64,000 bases of DNA from Pleodorina starrii (lineage: Eukaryota; Chlorophyta; Chlorophyceae; Chlamydomonadales; Volvocaceae): positions 1,488,001-1,552,000 of the forward strand of contig BRXU01000018.1 of assembly GCA_030267565.1 (NCBI GenBank). Direction: 5' to 3'. Below are positions 12,301 to 22,111 of this stretch, one piece after another. The stretch's first letter is position 1; every line of letters begins with the position of its first letter. The translations under genes and the position numbers were made by a program. The notes beneath the pieces were generated by a model that saw nothing but the letters and a program-made list of their open reading frames with translations, ran no database searches and was not told the origin of the DNA.

Positions 12301-15292
12301 CCAGTGTCCGGTTTTGCGGGCACTTCGCCGGACAGAGAAAGGGGGGGCGCGAGGGAGCGGGGCAGGAAGGCGACACCGCTAGTGCCGGGCCGCTCACAGC
12401 CATGGATTTCCTTCGCAGGGGCAGTACGGAGCCGCCGGCTACAACTCCAGCAGCGCCTACGGAGCCGCCCCCGCCAAGCCGGCCGCGCCCGTGGCTCCGC
12501 CGGCTGCGACGCACCCGCCGCAGCAATCGACCTACGGGGCCAGCTCCTATGGCGCCACCAAGCCGCCGGGCGTCGGCGGCGGCTACGGCAGTAAGTGTGG
12601 GTGCGGCCGGGGGAGCGGCTGTTTGACTGGCTGCAAGTATATACATTGGCGCCGAGGGGGTAGGATCTTCCGAAATGGGCACCATTTCGGAAGATCCTGC
12701 CCCCTCGGGTAATGGAAATGGAAATGTATTGGAAATGTCCACGAAAAGTAACAAGAGCTTTCAGAATCGGCTTTTACAGCTGGGCTTTTGATTTTTATGG
12801 CATACGTTTTAGGCCCCCAGGGTTACGGAGGGGGTGCAGACAACCCATCCCTTGCGTCTCCCCCCATTGAGCTCAGGCGCACGAATGGTGTTCTTTTGCA
12901 AAGGGTTTGCAATCGCAGCGTTTGATATTATTTGCTGTGGGGCTTTTCCGGCTTGTCGTTCAGGGTCGACAGCGCTCATCTCGTGTTCTTCTGCCTCTTT
13001 CTCCCCTATCGTCCTCTTGGTCACGCAGGCGGCGGCATGGGCTCCTCGGGTCCCGGCACCTCACCCGGCGGCCGGGGTCCTGGACCTAGCTCAATGGCCG
13101 GCAGCGGCGGACCAGGCAGCGGGCCTGGACCCATGGGTCCCGGCGGCGGCCCTGGCGGACCGGGGCCAGGCCGGTACTACCCGCCGGGCCCCGGAGGCCC
13201 CGGGGGCATGGGGCCACCCGGCATGGGACCCATAGGTGGAATGGGCGGACCGCCCGGACCGCGCGCGGGTCCCATGGGACCCATGGGTCCGATGGGCGGC
13301 GGCCCGCCGGGCCCGATGCCGATGGGTAGGCCCGGCCCTTACGGCGGCCCCCCGGGGCCGATGGGCGGCCCGCCGATGCGCGACGACGACCGCGGCCGCG
13401 GTGCGATTGGACCCATGGGTCGGCGGGACTACGACGACCGCGGCCCGGGCCCCATGCGCGGCCCGCCGCCGCCGCGTGACTTCCGGGACCGTGACCGTGA
13501 CTTCCGGGATCGCGATCGGGACCGCGACTTCCGAGACCGGGACCGAGACATGAGGGACCGGGAGCCGCGCGACCGGGACTTCCGGGACGGCGGTCGAGAC
13601 GCGCGGGACGTGCGGGACGGTGGCCGTGACGCGCGGGACTCTCGTGACCGGGACCGGGACCGTGGCGATCGGGACCGGGATCGGCCGGCGGCGCCGCCGC
13701 CGTCGCGGGATCGGGACCGGGACCGTCGGCCGTCTCCTCCTGCGCCAAGACGCGATCGGGTAAGCGAGGGCGATGCAAGGCGCATTGGTTCTGGTTGCTA
13801 CTGGTTGCAGAATCCAGTCATTTAAAAACCACATTGAAGTGTGAGCGGGAAGCCAGTGGCGGACGAGGGGTGAAGGTGGTGTTTTGGCATGCATTATTGG
13901 GGGCTGCCTGTCGCTGCCCGCCGCGTGCCAAGCTGTGCGGGACTGCGCCCTTGTCCTCCGGTGTCAGCGGGACTGGACATCGTAGCTGGTGCTGTGGCAT
14001 CCCCCTACGACCCTGATGCCGTGTGCCTCCCGCATGTCCGGCTTCCCCGGGCGTCCGGCCCCATGGATCACGGGGAAAAATATACTATTGCAACGCACGC
14101 ACCCACCAAGCAGGGGCTGGGGGCAGCACCACGCAGGCCGAAACGTGCAACCCGTGCCTAAACGCACCGTCCCCTTTTCTCTTGCAAACCTTTCGAACCA
14201 CCCGCGCCCTTCCCCCTCTCCACCTGTCACCACCCACCTCCCCTCACCGCCCTGCTCCCCTCCGCCCGCAGGACGAGGGCGCCCGCCGTCCTCCCCGCAG
14301 CCCGTCCCCTCCCCCCGCCGCCGCCGCGGCCGCCGCCGGCACCAGCCGCGCCGCGCCGCCGCCGCCCTCGTCGCGCCGCCGCAGCCCTTCCCCGCCGCAG
14401 CCCGCCGCCATCGTGCCGTCGCGGCCCAAGGCGCCCGAGTACGGCGTCCGCGTGCCGAGCCACTGCCTCACCACGGCGGAGCGAGATTACCAGGAGCTGC
14501 TTCGCCGCTACTCCCACCTGGCGGTGCCCCCCGACTTTTCGCGCATGGTGGCCAGCTGGGTGCGCGCGCAGCCCGGCCCCGCCGACAGCCTGGGCGTCAG
14601 CCTGCTGCCGCTGGACCGACACATCCGCTTTGACCACGAGCTGGACCTCACGAGGGGCAGCGCCGCCGACGCGGCGGCCGGGGCCGACGGGCCGGGCGGA
14701 GCTGGGGCACACGGCGGCGGCGGCGGCGGTGTCAAGTATGTCGCCAAGGTGGGGTTTTCCTGCTGACCTGACCCGGCTGCGTGGCCTTCCGTGCCCCCAC
14801 GCAAGTATGCATACCCCTGTCCTACGCTGTCCTGGCCGGCTGAGCCGTTGCCCCCGCTCCACCATGTTCCCTGCCCCCGGTGCCCGCTGTGCGCCTTGCG
14901 CGCCGCCTGCCCCCTTTGCGCCTGTCAGCTTGCCTGCCGTATTTGGACTGTCACGCGCTGCCCCTCTCCTGCCCCGCTTCATACAGGTGCTGCTGGTTCA
15001 GGGCCTGTCTTCCTCGCTGCGCCAGGACGTGCTCCTGGGACCGCACCACGAGGGCGGGGCACACCTGCTGAACGCGCTCAAGTTTGTGGCGGCGCGGTTC
15101 AGCCGCCCGCAGCCCGCCTCGGCCGCTGCGGGTGGCAGCGGCAGCGGTGGTGACGACCGCGAGGGCGGCAAGGACAAGGACAGCGGCAAGGACAAGGACA
15201 AGGACAGCAAGCAGCAGCGGGGTGTGCTGGGGGCGCTGGGCGGCCCGTGGGACCCGGATCTGGACGGCGGCGACCCGGAGAGGTGCGACCCC

Positions 15293-15334
<42 letters not shown>

Positions 15335-18300
15335 TTAGACGTGCTCGCGTGGGTGCCTGTCTGTGCGTTCGTATACGCGCGCGCTCATCAGGAGAACAGC
15401 GTCTTCAGTTGACCCGCATGACGAGTCGGGGCTGGCAGCGTGTTGGTGCGAACGCCACCTCTGACGCCGGCTGCACGTGTGCGGCGTCAAAAGAGAGCAT
15501 CGCCTCTGTTCAAAAGACTCAAGGGCGCATGATGCAGAGGTGTTCGTCTTGTGTGTGGCTGTGTGGCGTGCACGCCTTCTTTCGGACGGCCTCACATCCA
15601 CGTCAGGAGAACGCCGCAGCACAGGTCCAGGCAGAGGATGAACCCCGTGGAGCTCCGAAGATGCCAACGGCGCCCCAAGGGGCACCCCTGTTGTTGGGTC
15701 ATGTTCGTTGCCTGTCAGTGAGCCCGGCCGCGCCAAGTTCTCTCTGGCGGACGCGGGTCGCCTGGAAGCGTACCTGACACCGCTCCGCCCCGCCCTGCCC
15801 TGGCTCCGCCTCTGCCGCGCGTCCCCCTGCCCTTGCCCTCGGTCCAGGGAGGACGCCGGCCTCGTCCGCGCCTGCATCCGCCACGTCAAGGAACAGGCGG
15901 GTGTGGATCTGTCCGCATGCGCCCACTGGCTGCGAGTGTGCGACGTGAGCTACGTCCGCGTCCCGCCCGGCAGCGGCAGCGGTGACGCGTCGTCGGCGTC
16001 AGCGTCGGCGTCGGCGCCACCATTGACGTCCGGCGGCGGCGTGCCTTTGGCCACGTGCCTTTCGGATCCGTCGCTGCGGGAGGTGGTGGTGCTGTTCGCG
16101 GCGGTGCCGGACGCCTGCGTGGCGGGGCCGGACGCGTGGCCGGAGGAGGCGCGACAGCAGCAGGCCTTCAAGCAGCAGCGGCTGGCGCTGGAGGCGGAGG
16201 CCAAGAAGAAGGTGCGCGGTTGTGTGGGGGTAGGGGTGGGGAGGGAGAGGGAGGGTGAAGGTGGGGAATGCTAACCCACTCGGGGCACCGGGGGCTTAGA
16301 GCTGTTTGGGCCCCGTCACCGGAGCCCTGTCATGGAGCCGTGTCTGGGGGCGATGGGAACCCAGCGGGGCGGCGAGGAGAAATGTTTTGCACAGACAGCT
16401 CCAGTTTGGCCTGGCGCCTACGCGCCCGGAGGGATGTAGGAGGCGGCGCATGCACTGGGTTTGACATCAGTCGAAAGTGTTCTGAGGATCTCCCTGGCAG
16501 CAAACTGCGCCGATGTCACCCCGCGACGCCGCCGCTGCGCATTTCGCTGCGCGCTGCGCCTTCGTCTCCGCACAGGAGGACGCCGCGAGCGCCGGCGCAC
16601 GTAAGGACAAGGACAAGGACGGGTTGGCCGACAAGGAGAAGGGCAGCAAGGAGGACAAGAAGGACAAGCGGGAGGAGGCCGTGGCGGCGGAGGCCAGCCC
16701 CGCGCCCGCGGCCCCGCCCGCGGCGGAGTCCGGCAAGGACAAGGGGGAGCAGGACAAGGGGGACAAGGAGATGGAGGACGCCTCAAAGGGCGCGGACAAG
16801 GCCGACGGCAAGGATAAGGGCGCGGATGCGGGGGAGAAGGACAAGGATGGAGGCAAGGCGGAGCCTGAGGCGAATGGCAGCGCCAAGACGGCCGATGCCT
16901 CCAAGGCGGATGAGGCCAACGGTACGGGTGAGCGGGGCGCCATCAGGAATCTGTGGCCCTGGCGATTCCCTCGGCTGATGCACGCAGGCAGATACGGGCC
17001 AGCTGCGGCGGCGGCAACGAGCGCTTTCAGTTGGCCGACTGTTTTGCCGGCTCGCGGCAGCTATGGGACTTGGGATGCCGAGTACTCCGCGTGTTGCCAT
17101 CTGCGCACCGCGCTTCGGAAGCGGTAGCGCCCGCCAGCGCAACGGCCCCATCGCCGCACTCGGTACCAGAGCTCACACCTTCTCAACACCCTCTCCGCAT
17201 TCCGGGCCTCACCCCGCACCCCTCTCGCTGCGGCATCGTTGTTATTGCCCCTCCCGCCCACCGCGCCTCCCCCTCCGCTCGCTCCGCTGCGCCATGCAGC
17301 GCCCGGCGGAGCCTCCTCCGCCTCCGCCGCCACCGCCTCGCCGCCGCCGCCCTCCGTGGCCGTCCGCGAGGTGCCGCTGCCGGAGGAGCCGGGCATCCAG
17401 CTGCGCGGTCGCGGGAGCGGCGCTGGCGGCGAGCGCGTGAAGACCTTCGCCATCAGCCTTCACGGCCTGCTGGACTACGACGACACGGACCGCGACGAGC
17501 CCACATTCGAGCTGTCCGTGTTCGCCGAGTGTTTCCAGGACATGCTCGCGCGCGAGTACGGCGGCACCATCTACGCCGCGCTCGCGGCGGAGAGGTGCGT
17601 GGCCGCGGGCCGTGGCCGGCGTGCGGGACGCGTGGGTGCAGGTTTGCGTGTGGGGGTTAGTCCGTCCTGAGGCGATGCCGCTTCCGGTCGTTAAACGTCA
17701 GCGTTATTTGCCCCGGGTTCATAAGGAGCCGCTGCAAGAGGGGTGCGGCGAGCGAGAGCTGCCGGGTGTTATTGGGCACGGGAGGCGTCGCTGCGCGCAG
17801 ACAGCGCGCTGTCCGCTTCAGGTGTTTCGCTGGTCCGCGGATGCCCTTGGATTGGTACACTTTACAGCTTGCCGCCGCCGCGTCACCCGACTGGTCGGAT
17901 GTGCCATGCGCCCATGCCACACACTCGCGTGGGCGGGCGCCGCTCCTTGCGCACACGTTTTCGCAGTGATCACACCCAGCGACACGCGCACGAGCGTGTT
18001 GAGGACAGCTTAGCAGGTACTGAATTCGGTCCCTGCGCCGCCGGTTGCCCCCTCTTCCCCACACCCCCACGCGCCAATTCAGGGATCAAGTGCTGTGTCC
18101 GCCGGCGCCAGCGCCAGCGCCAGCCGCCCCAGCGGCGGTAGCGGCCGACGCCGGTCAGCCGGCGCAGGGAGGCAAGCGTGGCCGCGAGGACGGCGACGGC
18201 GAGGAGCGCGACCGGGCGGGCAGCGAGGCTCCCGAGGGCGCGGAGAAGGACACGAAGAAGGCCCGCACCGAGGTGGGCTGGGACGGCCCGGTCCCGGGTA

Positions 18301-21300
18301 TAAAGGATCGCGTGCGCCACTGTTGCCGGCTATGGCGTGGGATGGCCGTGTGCCGGGGAAGCGGCATGGCACCCGATCCGTGCGCATGAAGTTGATGACC
18401 CAAAACCCTAAGTTTGAATGCAGCTGAATGTCCCGCTCGTGGTCATCGCTATGTGCCTGGCAGGATGCTCAGGGCGACGTAACCCTCGCCGATGCGGCTG
18501 CCGGCGGCTCGGACGGCGCAAAGGACGCGGACGAGGGCGTGTCGGAGCAGGCAGTGGAGACCGCGGCGACAGCAGCGGCAGCAGCAGCCGAGGCGCCGGC
18601 AGCGGAAAAGCCCGCTGAGAAGGTCAAGGCAGGGGAGGACGCGGCCATGACGGACGCGGCGGCAGGGGACGCGGCTGGCGCGGGAGACGCGCCCGCCGCG
18701 GCCGAGCCGGCGGCGGACGCGCCTGCCGCGGAGGAGGCGGCCCCAGTGGAGGAGGAAGCTGCCGAGCCGGAGGTGGCGCCGGCCGGGAAGGCGTCGAAGG
18801 CCAAGGGCAAGGGCCGCGCGGTGAGTGGCTGCTGGCAGAACCAGACAGCAGGACGGCGGGCAGGGCGGGAAGCTCCGCGCTCTGTGTGGTTGTCGCAGAC
18901 GGCCCTCACCAGGGGAAGGCGAGGGCGTGCATCACGTTCTTGATTAGGGTTGATGTAACAGCATAAATCCGGGATCCCTGCCCCATTTTTAATCACCTCC
19001 TGCCCCCCTTGCGACCCAACCGCACGACAATTCGATCGCCACAGGCTTCAGCTCGCGGCCGTGGCCGCGGTCGCGGCGGCCGCGGCGGCAAGGGCCGCAA
19101 GGGCGCTAAGCAGGCTGCTGAGGAGGAGCCAGAGCCTGAGGCGGAACCCGAGGCGGAGCCCGAGGCCGAGCAGGAGGCAGCGGCGGCACCCGAGGCAGCG
19201 GCGGCGGAGCCCAAGGCGGAGGCCAAGGCTGCGGAGGACGCTGAGGGCGGCAAGGGCGATGTGGAAATGGCGACGGAGGCGGAGGTCAAGGTGGAGGCGG
19301 AGGCGGCCAATGGGCCGGAAGGCGCCGAGCCCGCTCAGGCTGAAGCGGGGGCGGAGGCGGGCGCAGCGGAGGCGGACGCGGCGGGCGTGAAGGAGGAGCC
19401 GATGGCGGACGCGGCTGCGAAGCCGGAGGAGGCGGCGGGTGACGCATCGGCCGTCAAGGAGGAACCCGCGGCGGCTGTTAAGGAGGAGCCGGCGCCAGAG
19501 GTGTGTACGTGTGTGTGTGGCGGAAATGCAAGGCTTCTGGGCTGGGTTGCGGTGCCGCTGGCGTCCCCCAGCTCAGACTCACCGAATGCTCGCATTTCCA
19601 AGTTGTCAGTGTGTACGGCAAAGTATTGCGTACGTCCAAGTTCGACCCTGGAACACAACTTGTAGAAGGCTGCGCTTGCACTTGCGCCGCTAAAGGAGAG
19701 TGAAGCATAATTGCGATGGCGTCAGAATGGCGCCATGGCTCTAGGTCGCCTGCACGAATCGTGGGCGCCCTTTCCGCATGTCTCGTTGCGAACACATGAG
19801 CTCTGGAACCGGAGCCCAGCCACCCTAATGACGGACCCAGTCCCCAGCGCGTTCAACGCTCCATGCACGGAACGACCTCGTTGCCCCGCCAGGCGGATAT
19901 GGAGATTGACAAGCAGGAGGCGGCGACGCCGCCGCCACCGCCGCCACCGCCGCCGGCCCCAGCGCCCGCGGTTGCGGCGTCGCCGGCCAAGGACGCCACC
20001 CGGGAGGGCAGCGCCAAGCCAGGCGGCCGGTCGAGCTCGCGAGACCCCAAGGACACGCGGGACAAGGACCGCGAGCGGGAGAAGGACAAGGACCGCGACA
20101 ATAAAGAGAAGGAGCGGGAGCGCGAGAAGGAGAAGGAGAGGGAGCGCGAGAAGGAGAAGGAGAGGGAGCGCGAGCGGGAGCGGGAGCGCAGGCAACGCAA
20201 GAAGTACGTGACGGACAACAACCTGCTGCTGGCTTTCAGGTGAGCGGCTGCATGACTGCATGCGGGCGATTGCGTGCGCCACACGCCCGAAAGCGCGCAC
20301 CGCTTGCGGGAATTCCAGGCATGTACTAAAGGAGCACTGTCAGCCAGGTAAACGAGGCGCCGTTGGCGAACGGACCCGGCAACACGTACCAAGCACACCG
20401 GATGAGCTGCGACCGCGACGCCGCCGGGCTTGATGCGGCGTGGAGCGGCGGTGGAAGGGGTGTGGCTATCAGGGGTATCTACATGCGGGGTGTCTACATG
20501 TCTACAAGGCTGTCTAGGAGCCTTGGAGGCGTGGGAAAAAATGGCGGGGCCGGTCTCAGGAGGCGGTGCCGGTGCTGATGATGTTGGGCTGAGGGCAGCC
20601 AAGTCAAATCCAGTATGGGTAAAAGAAAACGGGTTAGGCCACCTTCGCGGGGAGCGAAAATGAGCCCACACATCATTTGAAGGAGGCAGCCCCACCGCCC
20701 TGCGCCGCCCTGCCCCGCCCCGCCCCGCCCTGTCTTGCCGTCCCTCCGCAGGTTCTTCGACCGCACCGGCTGCGGCTACATCCGCACCGACGACCTGCGG
20801 CGCCTGCTGCACAGCCTGGGCCTGGGGCTGCCCCACCGGGTGGTGAAGGAGCTGGCGCGGGGCGGCTGGGACGATCTGGGGCCCGTCTGTCGCTTCAAGG
20901 GTGGGCACCACAGCGCGGGGTTGGGGCTGGAGTGGGTCTTAAGAGGGGACTTAAAGGGTTCCGCGCGTCCGCATAGCTCGTCGATATCCATCCGGTTGCC
21001 CCGGCCGTACCCTTGCTGATCCTGACTGCGAGGCGTATGACGGCCTGGCGGATTGGCCGGGGCGGCCGGCCGGCCGACCTGCAACCTGAGGCATGGATGC
21101 GCCTGTCCTGGCTGATCGGTGTTTTCGTAACCCGTGAGACGTCCTTCCCTTGTGTGTGTCCTGAGAGGCCTACTGCGGCTGCATCCCCCCTTCCCTTCGT
21201 TGTTCCGTCGCCCAGGCGACAAGCTGTACTACCGGGACCTGACAGACAAGGAGGTCAAGGCTGAGCCCGGTGGCGCCGCTCCCTCCCTGGAGGGCTCCGA

Positions 21301-21403
21301 GCCGCCCCCCTCGCTGTCCCACCAGCACCAGGCGGACGCGGGTGCGGGCGCGGCCGGGAACAACAGGGAGGCTTCCGAGGCGCCTGCAGAGCATCCCAAA
21401 TAG
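9389..21403 (+). CDS. CCAR1/DBC1-family protein (about 2,040-2,070 aa)
   Basis: Exons: 9389-9493, 9638-9694, 9832-9898, 9995-10674, 10965-11768, 12419-12590, 13029-13759, 14272-14748, 14987-15282, 15719-16211 (probably split by an in-frame intron 15770-15847), 16576-16921, 17300-17594, 18083-18272, 18464-18820, 19045-19500, 19893-20239, 20752-20900, 21216-21403. All phases join. Residues 1-630 are a Gln/Gly/Ser/Tyr-rich prion-like region full of AYG and SYG repeats. A Gly/Pro/Met region and an Arg-Asp repeat region follow. From about 925 comes the DBC1/CARP1 inactive-Nudix-like domain (RDYQELLRRYSHLAVPPDF, later VLLVQGLSSSLRQDVLL and RACIRHVKEQAGVDL). A LAIKA-type domain (SLHGLLDYDDTD) lies near 1455-1505, then acidic Ala/Glu-rich linkers with an RGRGRGGRGG patch, and a terminal EF-hand (RFFDRTGCGYIRTDDL). 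Animal CCAR1 is a nuclear transcription and splicing coregulator. I see no S1-like or SAP domain. Confidence 0.9.
12652..12708 (+). repeat. Near-perfect inverted repeat with 27-bp arms
   Basis: Arms 12652-12678 and 12682-12708 are complementary except for one T/G pair, which would be a G-U wobble in plus-strand RNA. The loop is three bases (GCA). It lies in the sixth intron of the CCAR1-like gene, 61 bases past the donor. It could be a small MITE-like relic or a small-RNA hairpin. Confidence 0.95.
15297..15332 (+). repeat. (TG)18 microsatellite
   Basis: Eighteen TG units begin 14 bases after the donor of the ninth CCAR1 exon (GT at 15283). In RNA this gives a (UG)n tract next to a 5' splice site. 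Confidence 0.97.
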
Positions 21404-21419
21404 CTACGCGGGCGACGAG

Positions 21420-21452
21420 GTGTCATGCATATGAGATATATATGCATGACAC
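21420..21452 (+). repeat. Hairpin in the CCAR1 3' UTR
   Basis: Perfect 13-base arms (GTGTCATGCATAT and its complement) enclose a 7-base loop, starting 17 bases after the stop codon. It is AT-rich against a GC-rich background. Confidence 0.9.
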
Positions 21453-21845
21453 GAGGGCGGCGTGGGTTTGTTTCGTCGGTGGGCGAAGTAATCGGCGGCG
21501 TATGGTTGTGGTTCACGGCGGTTTGGTTGCGCGCAGGAACCTCCTGGAATGCAGGGGCGCTTGGCCACGAGCGGTAGTAGTTGGCTGTGCCGGCTGTGCC
21601 GCGGGCCTGAGACGGGGTCTTGCTCCCCCTAGCTAGCGGCTAGCGTGCGGTAGCGTCATTTCTAAGTCCATGGTTAGAGTTGGTGAAATAATGGCCCCGG
21701 TGTACAGGGGGTTGGTTGCGGCTGAGGAGGTCATGACTTGGCCGGCATGCATGTGTCCGGCTTGCGAGGTTGATTAATGGCCAACGAAATTCGGTGGTGT
21801 ACGACGACGAAAGCTTTCGAACGTTTCACTAATTTGGCACGAGGT

Positions 21846-21850
21846 TGTAA
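21846..21850 (+). terminator. TGTAA polyadenylation signal
   Basis: This is the volvocine polyadenylation motif, 443 bases after the CCAR1 stop and the clearest copy before HST. Cleavage would be expected 10-20 bases later. Confidence 0.5.
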
Positions 21851-22111
21851 GGAGCTTGAAGCGATCCGTGTGCATAGTCGTCCTTGCGCTGGCAAACAGC
21901 CCTGCAATTATGCAATAAGGCCCACGGACCCCTCGGTCGCGACTCGCATTCGGCTTGCTTTTGCTGTCTTCAACATTATCATATCCATAGAATCGTGGTT
22001 TCCAGACCCACCTGACGAAACACATCCGACTCGAAGTGCACCCGCAAGTCTGGGGCCAATTGTTTTGGTTATCATCGACTGCTCGGCAAACGGCTTTGCA
22101 TCGTCGCCAGG

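Larger units (their letters stand above)
21404..22111. other. Spacer between the CCAR1-like gene and HST
   Basis: This holds the 3' UTR of the CCAR1-like gene, with a hairpin at 21420-21452 and a TGTAA signal at 21846, and then about 260 bases for the HST promoter and leader. I see no coding frame with family resemblance. Confidence 0.6.

Noticed and set aside
12792..12839. A possible extra CCAR1 exon reading PQGYGGGA
   Set aside because: An acceptor and the right composition exist, but no usable donor follows in frame. The flanking exons already join in phase without it.
19853..20911. A 352-codon minus-strand open frame rich in Arg/Ser and Leu
   Set aside because: It is the complement of the Lys/Glu/Arg-rich CCAR1 exon at 19893-20239 and its flanking intron.
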